From: Ciona intestinalis
Lineage: Eukaryota > Chordata > Ascidiacea > Phlebobranchia > Cionidae
DNA: 64,000 nt
Reading direction: 5' to 3'
Assembly: GCF_000224145.3 (NCBI RefSeq)
Contig: NC_020178.2
Coordinates: 1,074,986 to 1,138,985 of the forward strand
The stretch's first letter is position 1. Each line of letters begins with the position of its first letter. Shown here piece after piece: positions 33,956 to 46,825 of this stretch. Made by a program: the position numbers and the translations under genes. The notes beneath the pieces are model-generated. The model ran no database searches and had not been told where the DNA came from. It saw only the letters and a list, made by a program, of their open reading frames with translations.

Positions 33956-35655
33956 CTATTCATTTTTTGTCTCATTTCTCAGCCTTTGTGAAGACTCTTT
34001 ATTATAGTTGATAAATAGCTCCAACTCTTTGGAAAGCTGAGGTTTTTCTGGAGGGTTATCAAGGCTTAACATCCCACATAAAATCTGAATCGGTGTTTGG
34101 CCAGTACAGTGCATCTTGGTCAGTATAGTTGCGTATACAAAGTCAGAGTGGGTTTTAAAACGGCTGAGGAAACTGTGCTGGAAGTAGAAACTGTCATCAT
34201 CCCAGTAAGTGATCTGAAAAAGGAAATAACCCAAAGTGATTTGCCTTTTATTCTATATAAGTGAGGAACTAACATTTGGCCCATTAACCCAGTTACCTTA
34301 GTGGCATTTTTTTCTAATTATTAGCCTTTAGATTGGGACTGGGAGGTACTTATTCCATTAAGGCTCTTTGCAAAAAGGATATTAATGAAATAAATGTAAA
34401 GTGTCTATCCAGGGGCATGTCAGGGTTCTGGGACTTAGGCCATACTTGTTTCATTACTCTTTTGAATTGCTGAGCTGTGGCAAAATGGTTTCCTTTTCAA
34501 GTTGATCGATATTTAATACAGCCTATACAACCATTGGAGTATCATAGACCCCGCAGCTGCAGGGTTCCACACGAATTGGAGCCCACTATAATACCCAATA
34601 GAAAACTGGCGTTTGCACTTGTATGCACAAATATGTAAAATAATAAGTTTTTATTGAGTATATGATAAAACACTTCAATGATGAGGCCAGAATTTCAAGT
34701 ATGATGTAATAATATTTATACATAGTGATAAAGAAGGGGGCCCACATACAAGCCTTGCGGGTTGGGCCTTCAAAATCTTAAAATGCCACTGTATACAAGT
34801 ATTATTATTTTACCTTAGTTGTTACCCTGAACCTCTGGAATGGTTGAAGGGATTTTCTATATCGGACCACACATGCTGACATAATAAGTCTGACACCAGT
34901 ACTTTGTAAGTACAAGATTAACCCACTATCTCCGTAGAAAGCTGTGCGTGCAAAGTCAAGTTCTCGGAGGTATCTGGCATTGTTCATGTGCAAGAAATGA
35001 TCCAAGTCAGTGGGTGAAACAAACCCTATGTAAAGTGTATGAATTTGGTTAAGTTTGTTACAACATAAGCAATATATCTCATGCTGACTGTCAAGTTATA
35101 ACATGGGTGTATTCTTATACACCAGACACACATGGTGTAATCATACAGCTCATGCTCACTGTCAATTTATAACATGGTTGTCTTCTTATACACGACAGAC
35201 ACTTATGGTGTATTCTTACACCTCATGCTCACTGTCGAGGTATAACATGGGTGTCTTCTTATACACAAGACAAACATGGTGTATTCATACACCTCATGCT
35301 CACTGTCGAGGTATAACATGAAACATATAACATTATTGTACACCAAGACACTAGACACATAAATTATGTATATCTATAAGTTACCTGAAAATACATGCTC
35401 TTTTAAAACCTGCGAAGGGTCTGGCAGTGGATTAAAAACTCGGTACTTTAGTATTTTACCAATAATGATAAAAGCAAATCGTCCGAGGTATAATAGCAAT
35501 GGCACGCAGAAAAATCCGGTAACGCCAAACACCCATAAGAGCTTCGTAAAGATGCCCGCTTCCATAAAACTCTGCACGCCATACCACATCGGCAGTGTAC
35601 AGGCAATAAGAAAGACCAGGAAAAAATTAAACATCTTCATACCGTTATCGGCCAT
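33956..35655 (-). CDS. THEM6: THEM6-like thioesterase-superfamily protein
   Basis: Three exons in transcription order: 35655-35385, 35025-34814, 34213-33956; phases agree and give 246 residues (human THEM6 is about 208). Exon 1 encodes two hydrophobic segments (MFNFFLVFLIACTLPMWYG and FGVTGFFCVPLLLYLGRFAF), a membrane anchor region longer than in vertebrates. Exon 2 carries the diagnostic DLDHFLHMNNARYLRELDFA, matching the 4HBT-type hot-dog fold of THEM6, and RKSLQPFQRFRV. Exon 3 has TYWDDDSFYFQ and ends with NYNKESSQRLR, matching the family's YNEASSQLLR. Known: THEM6 is an ER-associated protein linked to lipid homeostasis; thioesterase activity is not firmly shown. Symbol by similarity. Convergent with ACTR10 and divergent from GPD2. 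Confidence 0.88.
35075..35330 (+). repeat. 71-bp satellite array in THEM6-like intron 1
   Basis: Three to four units with the usual CATACACCTCATGCTCACTG and ATAACATGGGTGTCTTCTTA blocks, carrying more substitutions than the array at 8815. It sits between the first two exons of the minus-strand gene. Confidence 0.9.
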
Positions 35656-36235
35656 TCTGCACTAATAAGTTACCTGTTTAACAAAAAAAAGAACGTTTTA
35701 TTATAAAGAATGTTATTATAAGCTGATATCTCGATAGTATAACACCTATGGCGGATCGTTTGCTTATATTTTTAAACATAAACAGATTTAGAGTGACGTT
35801 TTCTACATAAATCACACGCACGTCATGCCTTGTAAAAAGCACAACACAATATTCGACGTAGTTTACGTCATAGAAAAAAAAGAAAAAGGGAGTTTGCCTT
35901 TTTCTCGCGTTGCGTTGGGTAGCAATATGTCAGCGGTTTAATTTGAACCAGTTGTGGTTGTGTTGTATAATGAAAGGTTACAAGTTAAATTGCCGGTTAA
36001 AGCGTGCGGTACACGCGCCCTCCGCATGCTTGCTTGTGGTTTGGCGCGTGTTTGGGATGTGTGTTTAGGGCTAGACAGAGAAACATTGTTTATAAGTTGA
36101 GCATGTACTCACTTTATTAATGTTCCGCTCTCGAAAGCTATAAAACTAAACCTTTTCTTTTCACAGTTTTTCATTTGGTGCTTTGGAAGTTCGATTTAAG
36201 TTAGATGTGTTAAAAGTTATTTGATTTAAAGCAAA
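35656..36235. promoter_or_regulatory. Divergent promoter THEM6-like / GPD2
   Basis: 580 bp between the two start codons. It is free of the dispersed repeats that fill most other spacers, which fits a functional shared regulatory region. Contains CACGCACGTCATGCC and TTTACGTCATAG motifs and a GC-richer stretch around 36000-36060 (GCGTGCGGTACACGCGCCCT). No TATA box is obvious. Confidence 0.5.
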
Positions 36236-39200
36236 ATGGCTCGCTTGTTAAGATGGGGTGTTCAAAATAAAGGAAAAATTTTGGCCGGTGTTGGTTTTGG
36301 AGTGGGAGGAATATGGTTACTCGGCGGACGGCAGGTGATTATATAAATCTTTAAAATGTGCAATCAAAGTTGCCTAGGAGATGTAATATACGTAATATTA
36401 GATGTTGATTGATGTTTTTAAATGATAATTGACTAAAAGATGCAAAATTATTATTTAAACTATTTATAGGTTTTTTTTTATGATTACAAATTTTTAAACA
36501 TACATTATTTATCTATAATTGTGAAAGAAATATCAGAATAAAGGTCATTAAAATATTTTAAAATAATATAAATCCATGGAAGCACTGCCTAAAAATCACT
36601 GGAAACAGTGCTTAAAAATTACTGGAAACTCGTGTAAACACTAGTAGAAAATATTTGGCAACACTGGTTTTAAAATTTCCTATTCCCTACAGATGAACCT
36701 TGGCTTTGAAGATGGACCAATGAGAGCTCCTGATTGGACGCATAACCCTTTGCCTTCGCGGGAAAACCAGTTAAACGCGTTGAGAGGGACAGGAGAGTTC
36801 GATGTACTCGTTATTGGAGGGGGGGCCACTGGGTGTGGGGTAGCTTTGGATGCTACTACTAGAGGTGAATGCCTGTTACTTATGCATCCTTGCGCTATAA
36901 CAACGGTGTTCTATTTTGATACATTCCGTACCCGCATACTGGTTACAATTACAACATATGTAGTTCTTATGATGGGGCAACAACAGTTGTTATAAATTGG
37001 GTGTACCATTTTGTACACCTCATGCCCACCTACAAGTTACAACATATATAACTTATTTATCCTCTTATGGTGACGCAATGACATTCATATAAAGCGGGTC
37101 TGCGGGTGTTCTGTTTTATACACCTCATGCACGCCTACGTGTTATATGTAACTCGCGTGGCGGGCAATGGCAGTCGCTATAACACGGGTGTTCTGTATCA
37201 TACACCTCGTGCCAGCTTATGAATTACAACGGATGTAACTTTGTAGGTGTTTAATTTTTTCTAACAACTTAGACAGCCCATTTCTGACCACTGGGTTGGA
37301 GAAATTATTGTTAAGTGTCTTGCCCAAGGACACATACACACACAATGGTAGCAGCATTAAGCCTTAAACCCATCTTATACTGCCCATCTAAATGCTAAAA
37401 TATAGGCCAGGCACGTTTAATTTCACTACTATTTGCTTACCAACATTTTGGCATCGTATTCATTCCAAATATTTATAATATCAGTTTAATATTTGCCTTG
37501 TTTAGGTTTATCAACTGCCCTTGTTGAGAAATATGACTTTTCATCTGGTACAAGCAGTAGAAGTACCAAGCTCATACACGGAGGGGTCAGGTTGGTTTGT
37601 TTATACTTAGACCACGTTAATATATGTGTTGACATTAAGTGATTCAAACATGATATTAAACGGTTATGACGTGTGGCTTTGACAGTCATATTTGTTCTAC
37701 GTGTTGATGTTATGAATGCAACGTTGAAGAGGAAATGACAGGAGTTATAACATGGTGTTCTGTTTCATACACCTTGTGCCCGCTTACTAGTTACCATGAA
37801 TGTAACTTATTTATCTTTATGTGATGGGGCAACCACAGTGGTTTTAACATGGTGTTCTGTTTCATACACCTCATGACCTAGTTAAGAATTATGTTAAGAC
37901 TTAACTTTGTTAACAGAATAAAAACTGAAAGCTTGTATTGCATAAATGATTGGCAATGCTTTGGTGACCGAATTTATAAAAAATCTACATTTTACCCAAA
38001 TATTTAGAAATGCAAAATAAAATGATTTATTTTTCACTTCAGGTATCTCCAAAATGCGATTATGAAACTTGACAAAGAGCAATATGACCTTGTAAAAGAA
38101 GCATTACACGAGAGGGCCAACCTATTAAAGATTGCACCACATTTATCTGGGCCACTGCCTATTATGTTGCCTGTTTACACGTACGTATTCATTCATCATC
38201 TACTATGCTATATCCTGTATGCAAAACAATCACGCACGGTTTGTTTACAATATTGGTTATGCGGGTCATAATATGTCCTAAAAATGCGAGTTAAATTTTA
38301 ATTAAACATGAACTAAATCTGTATTATTATAATTATGATTTATTAGGAATGCACAATTTGTTTATAAATTTGGAGCCATGCCTAAAACTGTGTTGTACGC
38401 ACTGTGAAAAAATGCTGTTTTTCCCAGAAAATGTGTGACATTTATTCATTTAGTGACACAACACAAGAGACACATATGACATATTCCCCAGTGTTGCCAA
38501 TCTAAAAATAAACCACCTTTGTAATTGTAATAAAAAAAATTGTAAATTGCAACACTGCTGTTTGTGTATCGTGGCTTGCTGTCTGTGATGTAACACACGG
38601 ATGTGTCTGTGTCTTATTATTTTTATGTAAAATTGTGTCATGTTACGATACATTGAGTAATGGCTTGTGGTTGCAAACAACTTATGTGTTCCTGTTTGTT
38701 TGACATTTAAGTGTATGTCACCAAAAATATAAGGCCTATGAATAATAACCATTTACTTGGTGGTGTCGCACAGTGGAGTTTTGTTTTTATTTTTAATAGT
38801 TATCCTTCATATGCATTATGTTTTTATGTTTAACAAAATCTAAGGTAACATTGTTAAAATGCAGTTGCATTCATAGTTGTCAAACATAGGGAACCTCATT
38901 GATTAATGTGGTGAATGCATTATACTTTGGCTCTGCTCGTTTGTATCGACACCTAACAGCAGGATAAAATCTGTTCTAAGCCTAAAACTGGGGTACCAAA
39001 AATGATCTGCTCCTGTTTAAAAATTTGGTCAAAATGTCATCCTTTAGAAGCACAAGGACGTTGGGGTAATGGGCCAAACTCGCCCAAATTCCTGGTTCTC
39101 AAGAATCCACCCGTACAGAATAGAATACAGTAGAATATATTTATACAAATGATGGTATTGTAGCGACGATGCTTATTGCTCGTTGTATATCTTGTAAAGA

Positions 39201-42200
39201 TTCAGTTTTGAACACACCTGAAACACGAAAAAGAACGGAAGAAGAAGGCAAATAAAAAGGGGCGTTTCGTACACACACGCACGCACACAGGGATAAGCGC
39301 TACAGTATCATACTTATATGTTCTTGTTTACCTACAGATGGTGGCAGGTCCCTTACTTCTGGGTTGGTATCAAGGCTTATGACTTGGTGGCTGGCAGCCA
39401 ATGTGTAAAGTCAAGTTTTGTGCTATCTAAGAAAAATGCACTGGAAAAGTTTCCTATGCTTAAAAGGGATAAGCTCAAGGCTGCTATTGTTTACTATGAT
39501 GGTAAGTTAACAGTGTTTCCAGGCATTACAGTGTTGCCGTTTTTTTTTTGCTATATTTTATTATGTATAGGGTGTGAGTTTGAATAAATAGAATGTAACA
39601 TATTTATTGTCACATAGTAGGAAATACAGTCTTTATAACACAGCAGTTTTTAATGAAACTAATTTTCCAATATTTACTTACTAATGCAATGTAAATTTCC
39701 AGAGTAGGCCTGCGTACATACATTGCCATTCTAGATATGCCACCTATGTAAGGTTACAAGTAGTAGGTTTTAAGTTTCAACAGATTAAATTTTGAACACA
39801 GGCCAGCATAATGACGCACGTATGAACTTGGCAATCGGACTCACAGCTGCCAAGCAAGGGGCCTGCATTGCAAACCATACTGAGGTTCTTAAACTGTTGA
39901 AGAAAACGGATGAAAAAACTGGAAAAGAGAAAATATGCGGGGCAACCGTGAGAGATAATATTACAGGTAGTTTGTTTAGTTTTAAAAATATTGTTTTTGC
40001 TACTTTTGAACTGTTTTAGTATTATGTTGTATAGGGGTTATGTCCTTATAAAAGGACTTTGTATTTAAGCAAGTTTTGGCCCATTACCACAACACCCCAA
40101 CACCCAGGCTACTTATGTTCCCAAAAAGTGTTTGATTTTCGATTAAAAAATAAACCCACAAATGCAACTTCACCCTACCCACTAGGAGAGCTTCAAGCAT
40201 TCCCTAACCCGCTTATAACTGGCAGTGTGCATGAGGTACCTATTATATTCGTTTCAATACAGGACAAACATTTGGGACACCGTTATCAATTTCGAAATAG
40301 TGTTTACGACAAATAACAATGCTTTCTTTAAGGGGTTATAATCCTTTAAACAGGACAAACTAATTATCTATATATCCTTTTAATTACAGGTCAAACATTT
40401 GATGTTCGAGCAAAATGCGTGATTAACGCTACGGGTCCTTTCACCGACTCAATAAGGAGTATGGATAACGAAGAACAGAAGAAAATCTGTCAGCCAAGTG
40501 CAGGCGTGCATATTATATTGCCAGGCTACTATAGGTATGACTGGGTTAAATGTAACTTAACTTGCATAAACACTTGTGAAAAGTGGTGCAATTATGCATT
40601 TACATGCATTTACCCCTTACAAATCACCTAACAGTTTTACCGCAGATTTTACCAAATAAATACTAAAAAAAATTTCCCCTTCTAGCCCCGATGCCATGGG
40701 CCTCCTTGACCCCGCGACCTCTGACGGCAGGGTGATTTTCTTCCTTCCATGGGAGGGGTTAACAATAGCGGGGACCACCGACAGCCCCACTTCCGTTACC
40801 CACCACCCCGCACCAAGGGAAGAAGACATTCAGTTCATATTGAAGGAAATCAAGAATTATTTGAGTCCCGATGTCCATGGTAAGTTTTGGAGAGGATAAA
40901 ACATTTTTCGTTTTTCATATCGTTTTATTTTTTATTCAATTTTTGTTTAAATTTTTTTTATTGATTTTAGTCATGTAAAAACAGAGTAGTCTAACCGCTA
41001 TTTTGTGTCCAATATTAAGCAGGAGGGTGACAAAATTTTAGCAACTCGCCTAAGTGACATAAATAAGAATCTTAGGTGTTGAAGTAGTTGGCCAAATCTG
41101 GTCAAAGTTCTCGATAAGGACCTCAACCACATAGAAGAATAGAAAACACATTGTTAAATGTCCATGATAGGATTATACAGAGTCTATAAAAACACAGAGT
41201 ATGGGACTGCGAACTGCAGCCTCTTTTTTTGTCCAAAATCGAGCAAAACGGTTACAAAATTTTGAACACAAAATGTCGGCAAAACAAAAATCCACTATTT
41301 TAAAATTATATTTCAGTTATATTCTTATATTCCAATACAAGAGGAATATTAAAACCCTATTCTTCCATAGACGGTTGTTAATTGTTTAAAACAGGACCAA
41401 TATTTGGATATTACGTGCTAAGGGTCTTCCCTCACAGTACTATATTATTATACCCTTATATTGCAGTGCGTAGGGGAGACGTACAAGCAGCATGGAGTGG
41501 CATAAGACCCCTGGTCACCGACCCAAACTCTAAAAATACTCAATCCATCTCACGCAACCATGTTGTTAATGTTAGTGACAGTGGATTGGTCACAATAGCT
41601 GGTAAGGATAATGTTTTATGTTCTACATAGGCAAACCTGGGGTGGTAGGGTGGGCAGGCTTACTCTAGAATTTTCTGCATTGCATTAATAATTGTTAAAC
41701 ATTATAAGATTTTGGTACGCAACAGAACACCCATATTATAACAACTGTTGTTGCCCTGTCATGCAAGGATAAATAAGTTTAATACAAGTTCATACCTTTG
41801 GAAAAGACACTTAAAGGATAATGTAAATGTAATTAAAGTTAAACAATACAGACTTTTTATATGGTTCTTGTAAACCTCATGCTCCCTGTCAAGTCCACAG
41901 TTATAATTTTCATTCCAAAAAACAATGGTTTGTTCAACTTTTTTTCTATCGGTTTGGTAGTAGTGAACCTCATGCTCACTGTCAAGCCCATAGTTATAAA
42001 CCCCTTACAATCTCCAGGTGGTAAATGGACAACTTACCGTTCGATGGCAATTGACGCCATGGATGCCGCGGTCAAACATTGTGGCCTCAACCCAAAGAAC
42101 GGAAGTCGCACAGATGGCATGCGGTTAGATGGGGGATATGAATGGACTCCTAACCATTATATTACACTTGCTCAAGATTATGGTGGGTTTACTTTGGTAA

Positions 42201-45200
42201 TTAACTTGTTTGAAGTCTTATATCCTTCAGTGAGGTGTCCGTTTTACAAAAAAAAACAAAGCTGGCATGAGGTGTATGGGTTTTAATTTGTTTGAAATCT
42301 GTACTTCAGTAAAGTAGCATGTTTCACAAAAAAACAAAGCGGGCATAAGGCGAATGAAACAGAACACCCGTGCTGTAATGACTATTGTTACCCTGCCATG
42401 TGAGTTATAGTTATTCATTAATGTTACACGCATGGTAACTTGTAAGCCGGCACTGCCACGAGAGAACAAGTTACATTTAATAATACTTACATATAAAATA
42501 GTCTGGGTGTTGGGGTGATAAACCAAATCTTCCCTAATCATGTGTCTTATCATAAGGGCTTCACCCATATAGAATAAAATAGAAGACAAGCAACAAATAA
42601 ACAAGTAATAATCATTATGCCTTTTATTTCCACAATTTCCAGGTCTTGAAACTGACGTAGCAAAGCATTTATCGCAAACCTATGGAGACCAAGCTGGACA
42701 AGTTGCTAAGATGGCAAAAGTAACTGGTAAGAGGTGGCCAGTGGTTGGACAAAGATTGGTGGATGATTTCTCTTATATAGAAGCCGAGGTATGTGCTAGT
42801 GAATAATGAATGAGTAAATGAGTGAATGAATTATTTCAATAGGCTACTAAGGTTGGTTAAGTACTAATAATGCTTGTTTTTGTTATTTGGTAGTATCATA
42901 TGTTTAATGTTATTTATTTTAACAAAATCTGGGGTGACATGAATGCAATATACTTTAGCTCTGCTTGTTTGTATAGACACCTAACAGCGGGTGAAATCTG
43001 GGGTGACATTGTTAAAATACATAAAAAATCTCAAATATAACATAAAAACAGCCCTTTAGGTCCATACACGTTACTTTTTTGTTTTCCTCCCAAATTCAGG
43101 TCAAATACGCGATATACGAATATGCATGCACGGCAGTTGATGTTCTAGCACGACGCACGCGATTATCATTCTTGAATGTGGACGCTGCGGAACAAGCGCT
43201 GCCCACTATACTTAACATTATGCAACGTGAATTGGGATGGTCTAAACAAAGAGTGGCTCAAGAGAAAAAAGACGCTTTGGACCTTCTCTACTTTGAGATG
43301 GGCAAAAAGGTAAGGGGTATACATGTGTTAGGTTATTTTTGCATAAAATTTTGGGACAAGTTTTTCTTCTGAGATTTTCTTTTTACATGTATTTTTACAT
43401 GTCTTCTTTTTTCTCAAATAATTGAACTTAACGACTGTCGTTTTCTCGATTTTTTTCTGCCTTTTATTTTTAACTAGCCAAACTTTAACAGGCCAAGGAA
43501 AGTGTAGTACACAAAGGAATTACACTCAGCCCCATTGAGATGGAGAAATACAAGCAGAGATTCAACATTGTTGATCGGGATAGGAAAGGTTTCATTACAA
43601 GAGTCGACCTACAAAAGCTTTTACAGGTAACATTGTGGCTTTGATTATTCTATATGGGTGAGGTCCTACAGCATGTTATGGTACCTGGGATTTAGACCAA
43701 AGTTGTCGCATTACCCAAACATTGTATATTCTATTCTATATGGGTGAGGTTCTACAGTGAGGCATGGTTTGGGACCTGGGGTTTAGACCAGAGTTGGCTC
43801 ATTACCCCAACATTGTATATGCACATTCTATTCTATATGGGTGAGGTCGTACACATAGATGTCCCATCTTACCCCTCAGTATGTAAAACACACTAGGACA
43901 CATGTATCCTATCTCACACCACAGTAAGTATAACACACAATATTAAACAACAAACATGACACACTGTGTTAAACAATAGGACATGAATGAAGGATTAGAT
44001 GACGACACTCTAACCGATATGTTAAATGAAGTGGACCTCAACAAGAATGGTAAAGTTGAACTGGATGAATTCATAGAGGTAACATTTAAATCAAGGTTTT
44101 ATAAGATTTCAATGTTGTGAGGTGGTCTGCTGTGAAAATCAGTTTGTTTTATAATATTTCTATTTGATTGTGATTTTTTATAAATGTTGTGATTTTTGTG
44201 GCAGATTTAAAAATTGTTTTTGAACTTGTAAGAAGAATATTTTAACTTATTATATTTAGAGTAGAGTGGGGGGAGATGGGACACCTTTAGCGCGTAATAT
44301 CTAAATATCCTGATCATGTTTTAAACAATTAACAACGGTCTATGAGAGTTGTGAGGATATGGTTTTATAATTCATTTAATATTTTTTTGTTTGCTATTGA
44401 ATGGGATGAGAATATAGAGTAAAAAGGTGTCCCACTTTCCCCATTCTACTATATAAATATATATTCTAATTTCTAATTTTACCTGAAAGTGGGCCTAATG
44501 TACATAAGTTACCATGTTATACTAAATAACTTGAGAGATAGGCCAGAGTTCCCTATGTTTGGCAACCAAGGGTTTATCATTACTTTAACAATGTCACTCC
44601 AGATTTTGTTAAAAAATATGACATAAAAGGCTATAAAAACTTGGGTGACATTGTTAAAGTAAATTTATCATCTTTCATGGCACATATATACATGGCTAAT
44701 ATGCAATGAAATGTGTTCATAAGTTAACCATCTTTCCCTAACAGGCTGTACATTCAATACATTGGAAAAGTTACTTATCCCTGCTTAAGAACACTTAGTA
44801 TTATGGTAAAGTAGTCAGGAAGATATATATGAGTTGTTTATGTTTTGCACCAAGCCTTATCAGTTATGGGGGCTTGTATGCGATACTTATGCTGACTGAG
44901 ATGCATGTTTGTACTTTCTCCATTATTCATGTAACTGAATAATTGGGAAAATACAATGAACACTGTAAGCATATACAACGGTAATATGCACATATAAAAT
45001 AAAGTGTATTTATGCCATTAAAATTGTCTTCAAAATTAGAGTGTGCTAATGCATTGCCTATTATATGCTTACAGTTGTATATGCTTTAACGTATGGGGGT
45101 GCATGTGTAGCATGTGTCATATTATATAAAACATTCATGCTAACATTTATTTTAAGAAGATAGGTATTTGTTTGGTCATAAAAATAACATTTCTATTGCA

Positions 45201-46825
45201 CTGTAGGGTAAGACGGATACCGTTAGCACATAATATCTAGCCTATAATTTTCTAATAGTGTTTTTATAAAAATTGGGGGATAAAACAGAACAAGAACATG
45301 GACCATCTTACCCCAACCTACTATATTATTTAATTTGCGTTTTGTTACTCAGATTTTGACTCAGATTTTTTCGCAAACAAAATGCAATAATATTATACAG
45401 AGTCTGTTAAAAAAGTATAAAATACAGACTACAATACATATTACATTACTTATACTTATATTTTTGTAACAAAATATAATACATATTACAATGCTGGTGG
45501 AATGGTGAATAACATCTTAACCTGCAGTCAACTTTCTGGCTGTGCTAATAAGTATGAACGAGATCTTCTGGCAATTTATTTTACTCTAAAGAACCAATGT
45601 TGTATCTGCTATACAATGATAGTAACATCATTGTGGGTGTATGTGGCTTGAACAAGACACTAAACGGGAAACCCTGATAATGTTTCAGTGTATGCCAGAT
45701 GAAACATTTGTCCTTTAAGATCACAAATTAAATTGCTACAGGATCTCTTTCAGATTCTAATATGCATTGCAGCCACTATATATATGATATTACTTTTATA
45801 TTTGCATGTTCTGCATGTTATTACATAGCACCAAGTACTCTGTCTTTTAAATGCTACAAGCATTGACAGTTTGTTTTACAAAGTGCCTATCCATACGTTA
45901 TAGTTTAATTAGCTTGCTTCACATTTAAAGGTGTTTATTATGCATTTTTCTTTTACTGCATTGGTCTTCACAAGTCTATATATTTTAGTGGTTCTTAAAC
46001 TGAGAGACATTACCATTAGGGACCGGGGTATTGGATTTGAACCAAATGTGTTCTAAATCTCAAGTCCCATGGCCAATAATTAGTACTGTTTGGTTATTGC
46101 TATTTTAAATGCTCGTTTATTGTTTAAATTTTGAAATAAGTTATTGTCAATCGAACAGTTTAAGAACCACTGTAGTATATAGACTTTATATGGCACTTTG
46201 TAAAACCTAGTTTGTGCTATGTAATGTTCAACCATTTAAAATATATAAGAAACAGCTCTTCTGGTAAAAAATGAGACAACATTTAAGAATATGTCTGGCT
46301 ATATATTAGACAAAACATTAATGTATTTGCTCCAACCCAGTGGTCACTAATCGGTTGTCCAAATTATCAGCCACACATAAAAAACACACACAAAGTTTCA
46401 TACATGGTAACTCGTAAACTGCATGGTAACTTGTAACTGGGCACAAGAAAGAAAACAAGCAAATTCTTGGCTATATGTATGGTTTAATCACCCACTAAAT
46501 TACATACATGGTAATTTGTAAGCGGGTTTGAGGTGTATGAAACAGAACACCCGTGTTATGACGACTGCCGTTGCCCCGCCACACGTGGAAATCCTAACTT
46601 ACTTACACATTTACTTTTCATCAGAAGACCTATTTACTTATATATTACATTATAGCAGCAACATTGGATATAAATTTTAATGTTGCCATTTCTTTTCAGC
46701 TTATGAATAATGTAAAGGAAGGCCATGTCTCTGGAAATCGACTGGCAACACTATTAAAGATAGGGGAGCAACAACAGAAGAGCAAAACACCTGTAACAGT
46801 TGATAGAAGTGGAGGTGGCCTTTAA
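36236..46825 (+). CDS. GPD2: Mitochondrial glycerol-3-phosphate dehydrogenase
   Basis: Fifteen exons: 36236-36334, 36693-36864, 37506-37590, 38043-38180, 39338-39501, 39802-39966, 40390-40534, 40686-40879, 41467-41601, 42018-42182, 42643-42788, 43100-43309, 43492-43626, 43980-44078, 46700-46825; phases agree and give 725 residues (human 727). It oxidises sn-glycerol 3-phosphate to dihydroxyacetone phosphate with FAD and passes electrons to ubiquinone at the outer face of the inner mitochondrial membrane. Seen: a basic N-terminus plus hydrophobic stretch ([17 protein letters not shown]); FAD-binding [17 protein letters not shown] near residue 70; [80 protein letters not shown]. Two C-terminal EF-hands follow ([12 protein letters not shown] and [13 protein letters not shown]), consistent with calcium control. 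The tail VDRSGGGL equals the human end. The last intron (2.6 kb) holds MITE and hAT-like copies. Confidence 0.97.
37130..37400 (-). repeat. SINE copy in GPD2 intron 2
   Basis: CGCTATAACACGGGTGTTCT, CATACACCTCGTGCCAGCTT, CCACTGGGTTGGAGAAATTA, GTGTCTTGCCCAAGGACACA and CACAATGGTAGCAGCATTAA in the order of the minus orientation. At least one more partial body lies just upstream (36890-37130), so several insertions are nested or tandem here. Confidence 0.75.
38845..38970 (+). repeat. Single 130-bp unit in GPD2 intron 4
   Basis: AGGTAACATTGTTAAAATGC at the left through TTTGGCTCTGCTCGTTTGTA and ACACCTAACAGCAGGATAAA at the right: one copy of the unit that is tandem at 7806. A fragment of another copy is at about 42920-43020. 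Confidence 0.85.
43640..43870. repeat. Tandem short repeat in GPD2 intron 13
   Basis: Two to three copies, about 90-110 bp apart, of ATTCTATATGGGTGAGGTCC followed by ACCTGGGGTTTAGACCAGAG and CATTACCCCAACATTGTATA. The same element, often as a single copy and in either orientation, appears at about 17455-17600, 19650-19720, 27645-27735, 39060-39130, 41085-41145, 42500-42580 and 55765-55830. Confidence 0.85.
44254..44455. repeat. MITE in GPD2 last intron
   Basis: Inverted ends GAGTGGGGGGAGATGGGACA and GTGTCCCACTTTCCCCATTC, flanked by TATA-rich sequence. A second, diverged and shortened copy of the CCATCTTACCCCAACC subtype lies at about 45200-45325. Confidence 0.88.
45986..46172. repeat. hAT-like short inverted-repeat element
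   Basis: TAGTGGTTCTTAAACTG at the left and CAGTTTAAGAACCACTG at the right pair almost perfectly. The first base is changed from C to T. The interior contains a fragment of the GTGAGG-type repeat. No clear target duplication remains. Confidence 0.7.

Noticed and set aside
42227-42604. 125-codon minus-strand frame in GPD2 intron
   Set aside because: It runs through SINE body copies (GTGTATGAAACAGAACACCC-type words) and has no family match.
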